Source: Chitinophagaceae bacterium DXS (lineage in GTDB: Bacteria > Bacteroidota > Bacteroidia > Chitinophagales > Chitinophagaceae). From it: a stretch of DNA of 64,000 bases. Both the position numbers and the translations under genes were made by a program. Where the stretch lies: the NCBI GenBank assembly GCA_030345135.1, contig CP128386.1, positions 3,742,450-3,806,449 on the forward strand. The letters are read 5' to 3'. Below are positions 18,250 to 28,042 of the stretch, piece by piece. Each line of letters opens with the position of its first letter. Within the stretch, counting starts at the first letter, position 1. The notes under the pieces were generated by a model. It was given only the letters and a program-made list of their open reading frames with translations, searched no databases and was not told where the DNA came from.

Positions 18250-19812
18250 TTATAGGGGAAGATTACAATGTTTCTTTGGGGGATTTAATTGCTTTTTGTT
18301 GGCCAGGGCTTCGAGTGAACGGATTATCCTGAACCGGGTATTGCGTGGTTCAATAATGTCGTCGATAAATCCATACTTTGCAGCCTGGTAAGGGTTAGCA
18401 AATTTTTCCAGGTATTCTGTTTCTTTTTCCTGCAGATACTTTACGCGCTCCTCCTCGTTGGTAATCTTGGAAATGTTCCGGCTTTCCAATACTTCTATAG
18501 CGCCGCGTGCGCCCATAACAGCAATTTCTGCAGAAGGCCACGCGTAATTAACATCGCCGCGCAACTGTTTACAGCTCATTACATCATGCGCGCCACCATA
18601 AGACTTCCTTAGTGTGATCGTAATCTTAGGAACCGTTGCTTCTCCGAAAGCATACAATAATTTGGCGCCATGGATGATAATGCCGCCGTATTCCTGGGCA
18701 CTGCCGGGAAGGAAGCCAGGCACATCTACAAACGTTACTATAGGAATATTAAATGCATCGCAGAACCGGACGAAGCGCGCCGCCTTTCGTGAAGCATTTA
18801 TGTCTAACACACCTGCAAGAAACATCGGCTGATTGGCAACGACGCCAACGGGCCTGCCGTTGTATCTTGCAAAACCGATAACGATATTCTTGGCATAACT
18901 GGCCTGCACCTCAAGGAAGTCGGCACTATCCACGGTGTACCGGATGACATCCTTTACATCATAAGGTTTGTTAGGACTGTCCGGAATTATTTCGTTTAGT
19001 TTGTCTTCGAGTCTGTCAATCGGATCATCATTACGTATGATGGGAGGTTCTTCAAGGTTGTTTTGTGGAAGATAGTCAATCAGTTTGCGGATAAGCAAGA
19101 TACCTTCTTCTTCTGAGTCGGTAAGAAAATGCGATACACCTGATTTGGATGCATGAACTTCCGGACCACCAAGATCCTCCGTTGAAATTACTTCCCCCGT
19201 AACTGTTTGTACTACTTTCGGACCTGTAACAAACATGTAAGAGTTCTTCTGTGTCATCAAAATAAAATCAGTAAGTGCAGGAGAATAAACCGCACCACCT
19301 GCGCATGGTCCGAAAATGGCACTGATCTGTGGAACAACTCCGGAAGCCATAATATTACGCTGAAATATTTCTGCATAGCCGGCTAATGACCTAACGCCTT
19401 CCTGTATCCTTGCACCACCTGAGTCGTTGAGGCCGATCACAGGTGCGCCCACTTTAGTTGCTTCATCAATGATCTTACAGATCTTTTGCGCAAAGGTTTC
19501 CGAAAGCGAGCCGCCAAATACAGTAAAATCCTGCGAAAACACATATATCATTCGACCGTCAATAGTTCCACGGCCCGTTACCACACCATCCGAGTAATAC
19601 TTTTCATTTTCCAGGCCGAAGGATTTGGTACGGTGTGTAACAAACATGTCATATTCTTCAAAACTACCTTCATCCAAAAGCAGTTCTATACGTTCACGGG
19701 CTGTAAGTTTCCCTTTTTGATGCTGCGCTTCTATGCGCTTGATCCCACCGCCAAGCCGGGCCTCCTGGCGCTTCGCAATGAGTTCTTTAATCTTATCGAC
19801 ATTTGATGCCAT
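18250..19812 (-). CDS. mmdA: Acyl-CoA carboxyltransferase (methylmalonyl-CoA decarboxylase alpha / propionyl-CoA carboxylase beta)
   Basis: A 520-residue carboxyltransferase. Typical blocks are present: [45 protein letters not shown], the crotonase-like oxyanion regions and PGFLPG near residue 365, and [11 protein letters not shown]. It transfers a carboxyl group between biotin and methylmalonyl-CoA/propionyl-CoA. No biotin carboxylase gene (ATP-grasp) is present in the cluster, whereas OadB- and OadG-like subunits are, so a decarboxylase that pumps Na+ is more likely than an ATP-driven carboxylase. The last residues (KKHCNLPL) are unusual and may be poorly conserved. Confidence 0.93.
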   Translation of the reverse strand: MASNVDKIKELIAKRQEARLGGGIKRIEAQHQKGKLTARERIELLLDEGSFEEYDMFVTHRTKSFGLENEKYYSDGVVTGRGTIDGRMIYVFSQDFTVFGGSLSETFAQKICKIIDEATKVGAPVIGLNDSGGARIQEGVRSLAGYAEIFQRNIMASGVVPQISAIFGPCAGGAVYSPALTDFILMTQKNSYMFVTGPKVVQTVTGEVISTEDLGGPEVHASKSGVSHFLTDSEEEGILLIRKLIDYLPQNNLEEPPIIRNDDPIDRLEDKLNEIIPDSPNKPYDVKDVIRYTVDSADFLEVQASYAKNIVIGFARYNGRPVGVVANQPMFLAGVLDINASRKAARFVRFCDAFNIPIVTFVDVPGFLPGSAQEYGGIIIHGAKLLYAFGEATVPKITITLRKSYGGAHDVMSCKQLRGDVNYAWPSAEIAVMGARGAIEVLESRNISKITNEEERVKYLQEKETEYLEKFANPYQAAKYGFIDDIIEPRNTRFRIIRSLEALANKKQLNPPKKHCNLPL

Positions 19813-19951
19813 AATCTATCGGGGTTTTAGTGACTATTGTTTGACTTAACAACGTTTCATGATCCTTGTAAGCCTGACCGAAATGTGTGTGTGTGTGAAG
19901 AAATGCGGGCAAGGAAATAAAACGTCATTTTGAAATGTTATTGCTCACTTG

Positions 19952-20365
19952 TCAATGCTGACGCTTGTTTTCGCAGAGCTCTGTTAATACGCCCATTGTG
20001 GACCTGGGGTGAAGAAAGGCAATATCCAGTCCTTCTGCTCCTTTACGAGGCTTGGTGTCAATTAGCTGAACGCCCTTCGAAGAAGCATCGGAAAGTTGAC
20101 CTTCAATATTTTTAACCGCAAAAGCAATGTGATGAATACCTTCTCCTTTCTTTTCAATGAATTTGCTGATTGGCCCATCCGGAGCAGTACTTTCCAGCAG
20201 CTCTATTTTAGTTTGGCCTATTCTGAAAAATGCGGTTTTAACTTTTTGATCTGTTACTTCTTCTATCGAATAACAGGTGAGACCAAGCACGTCTTCATAA
20301 TACCTGATTGCAGCGCAAAGATCCTGTACCGCTATGCCTATGTGTTCAATATATCGTAACTCCAT
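19952..20365 (-). CDS. mce: Methylmalonyl-CoA epimerase
   Basis: A 137-residue glyoxalase-fold protein. The metal ligands expected for the family are visible: His in RYIEHIGIAV near the start, the Glu in TKIELLE, His in GIHHIAFAV and Glu in GVLTELCE. It interconverts the (R) and (S) forms of methylmalonyl-CoA, linking MutAB with the carboxyltransferase. It is the first gene of the minus-strand cluster, about 140 bp ahead of mmdA. Confidence 0.95.
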   Translation of the reverse strand: MELRYIEHIGIAVQDLCAAIRYYEDVLGLTCYSIEEVTDQKVKTAFFRIGQTKIELLESTAPDGPISKFIEKKGEGIHHIAFAVKNIEGQLSDASSKGVQLIDTKPRKGAEGLDIAFLHPRSTMGVLTELCENKRQH

Positions 20366-20640
20366 CCTATAGTTTTTTAAGTTAGGAATATGATTATAGT
20401 GGAATGCCGTCTATTGTTTTTCCCGGACAGGGTACCTGGATTGATCTTTTCCGGCCAGGGCTCTTTTTTAACCTTTGTGCGGTTAAAAATTCATCTGATT
20501 AATGCAACACATGGAATTTGTTTAAGTACACGTCCGAAAGCTTTATTAAGAAGTGTGTAAAAGTATAGCCACTTGCTTGCGCAAACGCTGACTCTTATCA
20601 CATTTGCAAATAACTTTTATCAATTTCAGTTCGTGAATTG

Positions 20641-21921
20641 TCAGGCAAGAAATATAAAGTCCAGATACCATACTGCTACTGCGGCGAAAAAGCCTGACAA
20701 TGCCGGTAAAAAAGCAATTCTAAAATATCTGCCAAATGTTAACTCTTTTACCATGCCCATAGCTACAACCCCGGCAGCCGAACCCACTACCAGCAGAGAT
20801 CCTCCGGTTCCTACTGTGAGTGCAAGTAATATCCATATATTGCTATCGGTAGTCTGAGCCATTTTTATAGCAATATCCGTTAGTGGCACATTATCCAATA
20901 CAGAGGATATAATACCAAGCGCAACATTCCCAATGATCAACGCATTTTCATTTGGCTCATAGCCATAAATAAGATGAGCAAGTTTCTCCAAAAGCCCTCC
21001 CGCATGCAAAGCAGCAACAGCAATAAGAATACCTACAAAAAATTTAAGAGAAGCTATATCCGTTTTTCTAATCAGGTCCTCAATAGAAGCTGACAGGTGT
21101 GTGGCAGTACTACTAAAACGTTTCATCAGATCAATAGTGATCCATACAATACCTAACCCCAACAGCAAGCCGAAATATGGAGCAAGTCCGATAAGGTTAG
21201 CAAAAAGCGGCAGCAGGAACGACATAAATACGACTGTGACAACCGTCTTTTCCGACCTGTCTAATTGTGTTATAATTTCTTCTTCATCATCATCTTTAGG
21301 CACAGGTTTTAACTGTCTCACAAGTAGCGCTATCGCAACTGCACCCAGCACTACAGAAGGCAGGATTCCTTTTACAATAATTTCACCTGTTCCGAATTTT
21401 TTGGCAAACCATAACATAATGGTTGTAATATCACCAATAGGAGAAAAAGCTCCCCCTGCATTAGCGACAATCACAATGCCCGCGGCTACAACCAGCAAAT
21501 TTTTTCCCTTGAAAAACTTTCTCGAGATCTGTATCATGATGACTGTAGTGGTAAGATTATCAATAACCGCAGACAGAAAAAACGCAATAACGGCAACTAA
21601 AACAAACTGCTTTCGATCTGTAAAGTTTAAAGAATACAGCTTACCCCTGACCAGATCAAAAAAACGATAATGGACAAGTATCTCTACAAGGCTTAATGCA
21701 CAAAGAAGAAATATAATTATGCCAAATACGCCTGCTCCCGTTTCAGTTAAATGGTGTGCGATATCTTCCGAACCCAGTTGAGTGGCAATAAGAATCCAAA
21801 GTAATGCACCGGTAACCATTGCCGTGGCGGATTTGTTAATTCGTATCGTGTGTTCCAGAACAATCATTGCAAAACCGGTAATAAAGATCGCTGCGGCAAG
21901 AATTGAAATAACAGGGTTCAT
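20641..21921 (-). CDS. nhaD: NhaD-type Na+/H+ antiporter
   Basis: A 426-residue polytopic membrane protein. The IT-superfamily NhaD signatures are present: SAVIDNLTTTVIMIQI at about residue 115 and IVIVANAGGAFSPIGDITTIMLW at about 150, plus a second half with SSVLDNVPLTDIAIKM and TVGTGGSLLVVGSAAGVVAMG. NhaD exports Na+ in exchange for H+. It sits next to the sodium-pumping decarboxylase cluster in the same direction, though 275 bp away, so the pair may share a role in the sodium cycle. Confidence 0.92.
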   Translation of the reverse strand: MNPVISILAAAIFITGFAMIVLEHTIRINKSATAMVTGALLWILIATQLGSEDIAHHLTETGAGVFGIIIFLLCALSLVEILVHYRFFDLVRGKLYSLNFTDRKQFVLVAVIAFFLSAVIDNLTTTVIMIQISRKFFKGKNLLVVAAGIVIVANAGGAFSPIGDITTIMLWFAKKFGTGEIIVKGILPSVVLGAVAIALLVRQLKPVPKDDDEEEIITQLDRSEKTVVTVVFMSFLLPLFANLIGLAPYFGLLLGLGIVWITIDLMKRFSSTATHLSASIEDLIRKTDIASLKFFVGILIAVAALHAGGLLEKLAHLIYGYEPNENALIIGNVALGIISSVLDNVPLTDIAIKMAQTTDSNIWILLALTVGTGGSLLVVGSAAGVVAMGMVKELTFGRYFRIAFLPALSGFFAAVAVWYLDFIFLA

Positions 21922-22411
21922 ATGCTACATATTTAGTTAAATAGCGGGCTTGTCATTTTTTGAAAGGAATAAGATGTGTGCCGATGTGACTTCACTGAAT
22001 CTACACGATAAATTTATTATGGCGCTCCTTTTTTAAAAATGGATTGAGGCAAAATAGTCGCTGGTCATTGCTCAAAAAATGATAATTATCAAGACTACAA
22101 AAGCCAGCAGCTGACTTTAGCATCGCAAGTATCGTGAAATGCAATACAGGCAATAGTTTGGAAGTGTAGTCGCCCCGTTAATCTTTAATTGCAGGATAAT
22201 AATCAAGTGTAAATAGTGAAAGATGAATCATCCCAATTTCTTAAGAACATATATGTGTTGTTACAATAACAGCACTGCCTGCTCAACTTATTTAGTTAAA
22301 ACAACATCTGCATACCTGCTTCTTCAAAACATGCAACAAATCAGTTTTTATCTTTTACACCTATACTACTTTAGCCTCTTCTATTTTTATTCAATTTTCT
22401 ATTTAACTCCT
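21922..22411. other. Divergent promoter region between nhaD and meaB
   Basis: This 490-bp gap separates two divergent genes and must hold both promoters. It is AT-rich; I see no consensus TAnnTTTG pair, no repeat family and no credible gene. An in-frame upstream extension of meaB from 22223 is open but hydrophobic and unlike the family. Confidence 0.5.
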
Positions 22412-23440
22412 ATGAAGAAGCTTTTTAAGAAGAGAAAATATTCAGCTGATGAATATGCACAGGGTATTCTGCAAGGTGATCGCATAATATTGAGCAGGGC
22501 GATCACATTGATCGAAAGCAAATTACACTCCGATAACGAACTTGCAGAAACTGTTTTGCAAAAGATCCTGCCGTTCACAGGAAATACACTACGCATAGGA
22601 ATCACAGGTATTCCCGGGGCGGGCAAAAGCACTTTTATTGAAGCTTTTGGAAAATATCTTACTTCTATTGGGAAGCAGGTAGCGGTGCTGACTATTGACC
22701 CTACCAGCCGGAAAACGAAGGGTAGTATTTTGGGTGATAAAACGCGGATGGAGGAATTGGCGAATGATGTGAATGCATATGTCCGCCCTTCTGCGTCGGG
22801 CGATACATTGGGCGGTGTTCATTCTAAAACCAGGGAGACAATGCTGTTGTGTGAGGCCGCCGGATTTGATGTCATTATAATTGAAACAGTAGGTGTAGGA
22901 CAGAGCGAAGTGAGTGTTAAAGGCATCGTTGATTTCTTTCTTTTGATTATGCTGGCGGGTGCCGGTGATGAATTACAGGGCATTAAGCGTGGCATTATGG
23001 AAATGGCTGATGCCATTCTTATCAATAAAGCTGATGGAGATAATATCACTGCTTGCAAACGTGCAAAGCAGGAGTATGCAAATGCATTACACATGTTTGC
23101 TCCGCAGGAAAATAGATGGAACCCCCAGGTACTGTTGTGCTCTGCTATACAGAAAATGGGTATCGCTGAAACCTGGCAGCTGATCAGGCAGTTTGAAATA
23201 CATGCAAAAGAAAACGGATCATTTAACCGGAACAGACAAACCCAAAACAGGCAATGGATGCATGATGTCATCAGCTATTATCTTCAACACAATTTTTATA
23301 ATAATGGCAGCATAAAAGATGTGCTGCCGAACCAGGAACAACGGGTTGAAACCGGCAAAACACCAGCAGTAGTGGCCGCAAAAAAATTATTGAAAATGGC
23401 AGAGGTTGCAGGTGATAAAAAAACGTGTGAAATTTATTAA
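22412..23440 (+). CDS. meaB: Methylmalonyl-CoA mutase-associated GTPase MeaB
   Basis: A 342-residue G3E-family GTPase. It shows the P-loop GITGIPGAGKST (about residue 62), VLTIDPTSRKTKGSILGDKTRM, the RPSASGDTLGGVHSKTRE switch region, ETVGVGQSE, and the base-recognition segment INKADGDN. MeaB guards methylmalonyl-CoA mutase, gating cofactor B12 loading and release of inactivated cofactor. I chose ATG 22412 (MKKLFKKRKYSADEY); the upstream extension is not conserved-looking. Separated from the mut cluster by nhaD and divergently oriented, yet functionally part of it. Confidence 0.95.
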   Translation: MKKLFKKRKYSADEYAQGILQGDRIILSRAITLIESKLHSDNELAETVLQKILPFTGNTLRIGITGIPGAGKSTFIEAFGKYLTSIGKQVAVLTIDPTSRKTKGSILGDKTRMEELANDVNAYVRPSASGDTLGGVHSKTRETMLLCEAAGFDVIIIETVGVGQSEVSVKGIVDFFLLIMLAGAGDELQGIKRGIMEMADAILINKADGDNITACKRAKQEYANALHMFAPQENRWNPQVLLCSAIQKMGIAETWQLIRQFEIHAKENGSFNRNRQTQNRQWMHDVISYYLQHNFYNNGSIKDVLPNQEQRVETGKTPAVVAAKKLLKMAEVAGDKKTCEIY

Positions 23441-23443
23441 TGG

Positions 23444-23625
23444 TAGAGGCGGGAGGCATCGCGCCTCTTTAAATTAGATACCGACATTATTCTTCAACCC
23501 AGGCGCCATATGTGGCGGGTTATTAATAAAACGACGATTATTATCATCAAGAGGCGCGATGCCTCCCGCCTCTTGATAATTAAATGCCGACAATCATGAT
23601 CGAGGCGCGATGCCTCGCGCCTCTA
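23444..23625. repeat. GAGGCGGGAGGCATCGCGCCTC inverted-repeat element
   Basis: Three copies of a GC-rich motif centred on GAGGC-GCGAT-GCCTC lie between convergent meaB and pdxH. The copies at about 23444-23470 and 23549-23576 are inverted relative to each other over about 25 bp; a third at about 23601-23624 is itself a near-perfect palindrome. In an AT-rich gap this stands out. It may be a miniature mobile element, and could act as a bidirectional terminator. Confidence 0.7.
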
Positions 23626-23630
23626 CCCGA

Positions 23631-24272
23631 TTACGGCGCTAATCGTTCAATGCGCCAATCGTTGCTGTTTACGCGAGTGTACAAAAATCTGTCGTGCATG
23701 CGGCTGCTTCTGCCCTGCCAGAATTCAATGCAACGCGGAATTAAACAATAACCACCCCAATGTGCGGGACGTGGAATGTTGTCGCCAAATTCATCAAGGT
23801 ATTTCTGGGTATTTTTATCCAGCACATCCCTGGACTGTATGATGCTGCTTTGTGGACTTGCCCAGGCACTAATACGGCTGCCTGCTGGTCTTGAATGGAA
23901 ATATTCTTCACTTTCGCTTTCTGCTATTTTTTCTATCAGGCCTTCTATGCGTACCTGTCTTTCCAGCTCTTTCCAGAAAAACAATATGGCGGCTTTATGG
24001 TTTTCAGCTATCTCAATTGCTTTGTGAGAATTATAGTTGGAGAAAAACACAAATCCGTTCTCATCAAAATCCTTCAGTAAAACGATGCGCGCATGTGGAG
24101 TTAAATTTTTGTCGCAGGTTGCCAGTGTCATGGCATTCACCTCATCTATATCGCATTTTACTGCTTCGTTCCACCATTTGTTAAATTGATCGATTGCATC
24201 CGGCGCCAGGTCCGCTTTGCTGAGTGACTGAAGTTTGTAGTCTTTACGTATATCCGCTATTTTTTTGTTCAT
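23631..24272 (-). CDS. pdxH: Pyridoxamine 5'-phosphate oxidase
   Basis: A 213-residue protein, full length for PdxH. Conserved parts: MTLATCDKNLTPHARIVLLKDFDENGFVFFSNYNS (FMN binding), KAAILFFWKELERQVRIEG, the SRPAGSRISAWAS block and the C-terminal EFWQGRSSRMHDRF...WRIERLAP. It oxidises pyridoxamine/pyridoxine 5'-phosphate to pyridoxal 5'-phosphate using FMN. ATG at 24272 starts MNKKIADIRKDY, typical of Bacteroidota homologues; the frame stays open to 24458 but that part is not conserved. Confidence 0.95.
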   Translation of the reverse strand: MNKKIADIRKDYKLQSLSKADLAPDAIDQFNKWWNEAVKCDIDEVNAMTLATCDKNLTPHARIVLLKDFDENGFVFFSNYNSHKAIEIAENHKAAILFFWKELERQVRIEGLIEKIAESESEEYFHSRPAGSRISAWASPQSSIIQSRDVLDKNTQKYLDEFGDNIPRPAHWGGYCLIPRCIEFWQGRSSRMHDRFLYTRVNSNDWRIERLAP

Positions 24273-24414
24273 AATCACGAAGGTTAGTTTTAACAAATTT
24301 AATATACCTGCCAGGACCAATAAATGATGAATATCATTTTGGATAATGATTAAAACAAAGATAAAACGTAAATAGTTGAAAAAAATACAGCGTCCGGGGG
24401 ACGCTGCAGCGATA

Positions 24415-24608
24415 GTTTTTAACCACAGAGTGAATAGAGTTGATTCACTGAGCTGCAAGGAATAAAGAGCCTGATTGTCTGCAGAGTCAGTGAAACTCTG
24501 TGCCTTAACCCTTTTACCTCTGTGGTTAGGCTTTTTTATTAGACTACCTGCAGATACAGGAATCTCTGTGCCTTAACTCATTTACCTCTGTGGTTAATTT
24601 CTTACCAG
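24415..24608. repeat. CACAGAG / CCTCTGTGGTTA repeat patches
   Basis: The 338-bp gap before the GH92 gene contains TTAACCACAGAGTGAATAGA (about 24419) and two inverted partner patches, CTCTGTGCCTTAACCC...CCTCTGTGGTTAGG (about 24498-24532) and a near copy CTCTGTGCCTTAACTC...CCTCTGTGGTTAAT (about 24566-24600). The patches could fold on each other. No gene is seen. Confidence 0.6.
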
Positions 24609-24610
24609 GA

Positions 24611-26938
24611 TCACTTTTTCTTCTTCGGTCTTGCAGACATTGAAGGCGGCGCATCTTCATCCTTGCTTCCCCATTGCATATTGGGCTCGGGGCCCATTTC
24701 AAGAACCAGGCTTCCTCCTTTCACCAGGTCAGCATGATAAAACCATGGTTTTGTTAACGGCTGACCGTTCAGCGTTGCAGACTGGATATACCTGTTCACG
24801 TCTGAAGTATTGTGCGCCTCAATGGTGAACGTTTGTCCGGGATAATATTCCGGATCAAGATTGATGGTGACTTTCTCAAACAACGGACTTCCTATTTCGT
24901 AAAAAGGTTTTGTTGAAGCGCCGCCATCAGTCTGGAACAATCCCATCGCGGCCATTACATACCATGCGCCCATTTGTCCCTCGTCCTCGTCACCCAGCCA
25001 ACCGTGATAAGCGGTAGCCCCATAATATTTGCTCATGATCTCCCTTGTCCATTTTTGAGTCAACCATGGCTTGCCGGAATAGTTGAACAACCAGGAAGCC
25101 TGCATGTTTGGCTGGTTACCATGGTTGATCGGAACACGGTCGTACAGATCACCTTCAGCATTGAAATTAAAGCGTGCTGACTTTTCAAAACCTTCATCAA
25201 GACGATTGTTGAATTCATCTTTTCCCATCAGGTTCAGAATGCCTTGCACATCATGCGGGTTAAAGAAACTATATTGCCATGCATTGCCTTCAAGGTAACC
25301 CGGTCCGCTAAACGACGTGCAGCAGTATGGGTTCCATTCTTTAACCCATGTACTGTCCTTGTGCTTCATGCGGATATATTTCACAGATGTATCAAACACA
25401 TTTTTATAGTTACCTGCGCGCTTAATAAACATGTCATACTCTTTCTTTTTACCCAACGCTTTTGCCATCTGCGAAACGCACCAGTCGTCATACGCATATT
25501 CCAGTGTATTAGAAACCTGCCCCTCTTCTGTTGGCACGAAACCCAACTTCATGTACGACTCAAAGAATTTATTACCCGCATATCCACCTTCCGGCGTTAC
25601 TACTCCTGGTGTGGTTTGTTGATGAAGCATAGCTTCAAATGCCTTATTTACATCAAAGTCACGAATGCCTTTTTGGTAAGCACCAACTATTAAAGGAATT
25701 TCATGCGAAGCTTCCATAATGCCCGAATATTCAATACCAGCGGGTCCTTTAGGAAGCCATCCGCCTGTCTTGTAAATTTCCAGTAGCGACCTCACCCAAT
25801 TACTTGTGAGATCCGGATTAACAAGCGCCCACAACTGGTTAAGGTTCCAGAATGTATTCCAAAGCGCGTCACTTCCGTAAACTGGCGAATTTTTATCGAC
25901 CTGCCGTACTATTTCATTCACATCTACATACTTGCCGTTTACATCGCTCCATGTTGTGCGGGCAACGTATGATCTGTAGAGATTTGTATAAAATTTCTTT
26001 CTGTCAACATCAGATCCGCCCTCAATTTGAATTTTGCCAAGCAGGGCGTTCCATGTGTTTTTTGCATTGTCCCTTACGCCGTCAAAATTCCAGTTGAAAG
26101 GATTCATCTCTGTTTCAAGGTTCAACCTCGCCTGTTCTATGCTTACAAGCGATATTGCTGTTTGCATTAAAATAACATCGCCCTTTTTGGTTTTGAAGTC
26201 GGCATACGCCCCCATCTTTCCTTTACCTGCAATTGCAGTTGTATCTTTGGTCACTTTATTCCCTACCCAACCGCCAAAACTTTCAATGGGTCTGTTGAAG
26301 CGAACTACAAAATGCACCGTGTAATCATTCCAGCTCCACTTTTGTTTGGAGTAACCTTCAATTTCCTTGTCGCTTACTTTTGTAATTTTTGCGTCCAGTA
26401 TTTCCGCAGTATTTTCAAACGGAATATCAAGATCTAACAATATATGCGCATCCTCTTCATCTGAATAAGAAAAGCGGAAGAAGCCTGCGCGCGTGGTGCT
26501 TGTAAGTTCGGTGGTGATGTCGCCATTCATGAGTTTTACCGCGTAGTAGCCCGGGCTTGCCTGTTCTGTTTCTTTATAAATCCTTGAACGGTAACCGGTC
26601 GTCCAGCCTGTAGTTGGTCCATCTGCCGGTCCACGACGGGTGTTCAGCGCACCTACAGTCGGCATTACAGAAAGACCCGCCATCGTCCATGAATGAATAT
26701 GACTAAAGCCGCCAATATTATTAAGAGAATATTCGTAGCCTGATTTCCATACGCCTCCCTGGTTGTCAGGACTCAACTGCACCATTCCAAATGGCATAGT
26801 CGCACCCGGATTTAACATCCAGCGGGACTCGGATGTGCCGAGTAAAGGATCGGCGTAATCAACGGGTTGCTTTTGAGCAGTAGCACTCACTAAAGCAACA
26901 AAAAAAAGTGCAAAGAAGAATATCTTTTTCATGGTCAT
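24611..26938 (-). CDS. GH92 family alpha-mannosidase (copy A)
   Basis: A 775-residue secreted protein. A signal peptide (MKKIFFFALFFVALVSATAQ) precedes the GH92 core: VDYADPLLGTSESRWMLNPGATMPFGMVQLSPD at the start of the mature part, LEGNAWQYSFFNPHD, and the conserved GDEDEGQMGAWYVMAAMGLF. GH92 enzymes are Ca2+-dependent exo-alpha-mannosidases that trim mannose from glycans, usually in the periplasm. Its start could be at 26938 or two codons later. A palindrome matching the GntR operator lies about 75 bp upstream, so it probably belongs to the mannoside regulon although it is separated from the rest by a convergent/divergent small gene. The C-terminus ends in a Lys-rich tail (RPKKKK). Confidence 0.94.
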   Translation of the reverse strand: MTMKKIFFFALFFVALVSATAQKQPVDYADPLLGTSESRWMLNPGATMPFGMVQLSPDNQGGVWKSGYEYSLNNIGGFSHIHSWTMAGLSVMPTVGALNTRRGPADGPTTGWTTGYRSRIYKETEQASPGYYAVKLMNGDITTELTSTTRAGFFRFSYSDEEDAHILLDLDIPFENTAEILDAKITKVSDKEIEGYSKQKWSWNDYTVHFVVRFNRPIESFGGWVGNKVTKDTTAIAGKGKMGAYADFKTKKGDVILMQTAISLVSIEQARLNLETEMNPFNWNFDGVRDNAKNTWNALLGKIQIEGGSDVDRKKFYTNLYRSYVARTTWSDVNGKYVDVNEIVRQVDKNSPVYGSDALWNTFWNLNQLWALVNPDLTSNWVRSLLEIYKTGGWLPKGPAGIEYSGIMEASHEIPLIVGAYQKGIRDFDVNKAFEAMLHQQTTPGVVTPEGGYAGNKFFESYMKLGFVPTEEGQVSNTLEYAYDDWCVSQMAKALGKKKEYDMFIKRAGNYKNVFDTSVKYIRMKHKDSTWVKEWNPYCCTSFSGPGYLEGNAWQYSFFNPHDVQGILNLMGKDEFNNRLDEGFEKSARFNFNAEGDLYDRVPINHGNQPNMQASWLFNYSGKPWLTQKWTREIMSKYYGATAYHGWLGDEDEGQMGAWYVMAAMGLFQTDGGASTKPFYEIGSPLFEKVTINLDPEYYPGQTFTIEAHNTSDVNRYIQSATLNGQPLTKPWFYHADLVKGGSLVLEMGPEPNMQWGSKDEDAPPSMSARPKKKK

Positions 26939-27010
26939 GTTAAGGTTTGAGATAAACAGAAGGTCTTTTTATTTTGAAATGTTTTAGGATACAAGTTACA
27001 GAATGTTCTA

Positions 27011-27030
27011 ATGTCCATACATATGAATCT
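27011..27030. promoter_or_regulatory. Predicted GntR operator upstream of GH92 A
   Basis: ATGTCCATACATATGAATCT matches the perfect palindrome at 45086-45105 at 17 of 20 positions, with the same CA centre. It lies about 73 bp before the GH92 start codon. A further half site ATGTTC starts at 27003. Confidence 0.6.
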
Positions 27031-27186
27031 CCTTTTTTCATTCATCCGAAAGACTTTAATAAATTTCGTCTTTGTATTATCTTCACCTACGAATAAAAAA
27101 GCGACAGCAGCCAGCAAGGCAGAATGCTGTTTTCCTGCCTGCATAAGCCCAACCTTGTTAGCAGCTACATTATTAAAAATTCAGCA

Positions 27187-27660
27187 ATGAAAAAGCTTTT
27201 GAATTTTGTGACACTTATGCTTCTGCTTTTAGTTACCGGAGTCTTTTGGGGAACATGGTTCACTTTAACAAGATCCATTGAGGAATTTTCCATTTCGGAA
27301 TTCATCCACATTGGCAAAGTGATAATAGCAAATGTGGCGTGGCCCATGAGAATTTTAATGCCTTCGTGTATCCTGTTCCTATTCCTGGCCACAATGTCTC
27401 ATCACCAAAAGAAAAGCCCCGGATTCTATCTGTCACTTTTTTCCTTATTATTGATGATTGCTACTCTACTGATCACTTTGATCGTTTTAGTTCCCATTGA
27501 CAATCAAATAAAGAGCTGGATAGCAGACAATCCACCGGCTGATTGGCAAAACATAAGAAATCGCTGGCAATTCTATCATCAGGTAAGAACTATAACTTCT
27601 GTTGCAAGCTTTGGATTTTTCACGGTCTCTTTTCTAAGTGCTTCAAAAAAAAGCATTTAA
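27187..27660 (+). CDS. DUF1772-type membrane protein
   Basis: A 157-residue protein with four predicted membrane helices: residues 5-25, 45-65, 78-103 and 130-152. The loop VPIDNQIKSW...WQNIRNRWQFYHQVRT before the last helix matches the conserved N...W...R..W...H..R pattern of DUF1772 (anthrone-oxygenase-like) proteins. Function in bacteria is unknown. I chose the ATG at 27187, which opens with MKKLLNFVTLMLLLL. It lies divergently from GH92 A, and its position inside the mannoside locus looks incidental. Confidence 0.75.
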   Translation: MKKLLNFVTLMLLLLVTGVFWGTWFTLTRSIEEFSISEFIHIGKVIIANVAWPMRILMPSCILFLFLATMSHHQKKSPGFYLSLFSLLLMIATLLITLIVLVPIDNQIKSWIADNPPADWQNIRNRWQFYHQVRTITSVASFGFFTVSFLSASKKSI

Positions 27661-27882
27661 AAGTTTAGACTTTCCCCCACTGTTTGTTTTGAAAGTGATC
27701 GAAGGAACATATTCTCCGCTCCATTTTCAGATGCAGATAGAATTCGAATATTAAATTGATACAGAATAACAGATGCCTCCAGCAGCAAAACAGCATGGAT
27801 CGTATTCCGAAAAAAGGGGAAAATTACGTGCATATATTGACTCCCTTTTTTTAAAAAAAATTTGAACATTCTTTAAAGTAAA

Positions 27883-27913
27883 AAATCCCTTCTTCGTACT
27901 GAAGAAAGGATTT
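27883..27913 (-). terminator. Intrinsic terminator downstream of the GH92 remnant
   Basis: A 13-bp stem with one mismatch (AAATCCTTTCTTC/GAAGAAGGGATTT on the minus strand), loop AGTAC, followed by a T run. An almost identical hairpin ends the intact GH92 gene at 37404-37434. Confidence 0.85.
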
Positions 27914-27939
27914 AAAATTTATCTGAACAGATGGATTAT

Positions 27940-28023
27940 CTATTTCCCAGGAGAAGATGCCAACTCGTACTCCAGCTTGCCGCCCTTTACAATATCTTTA
28001 AACAAAACAGATGACTTTGACAT
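27940..28023 (-). pseudogene. 3' remnant of a GH92 gene
   Basis: The last 27 codons and stop of a GH92 gene survive here. The minus strand encodes SVLFKDIVKGGKLEYEL followed by ASSPGK and stop, against SVLFEDIVKGGKLEYEL then TSSPEK at the end of GH92 B (stop at 37461). DNA similarity runs from about 27851 to 28021, including the terminator, and then stops abruptly just before the 3' end of the GH38 gene. This is best explained by duplication or recombination that replaced the body of a GH92 gene with the GH38 gene and left the old tail behind. Confidence 0.85.
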
Positions 28024-28042
28024 CGCGGGTGGACAAACTTTG

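Noticed and set aside
20465..20489. Hairpin TTTTTAACC/GGTTAAAAA as terminator of nhaD
   Set aside because: Neither strand has a T run directly after the stem; kept only as an unexplained palindrome.
21101..21670. 189-codon plus-strand frame opposite nhaD
   Set aside because: Antisense to conserved membrane helices; composition reflects the complementary strand of a hydrophobic protein.
27187..27660. Role of the DUF1772 membrane protein in mannoside use
   Set aside because: It is oriented against the locus, has no operator copy on its own strand, and its family has no known link to sugars.
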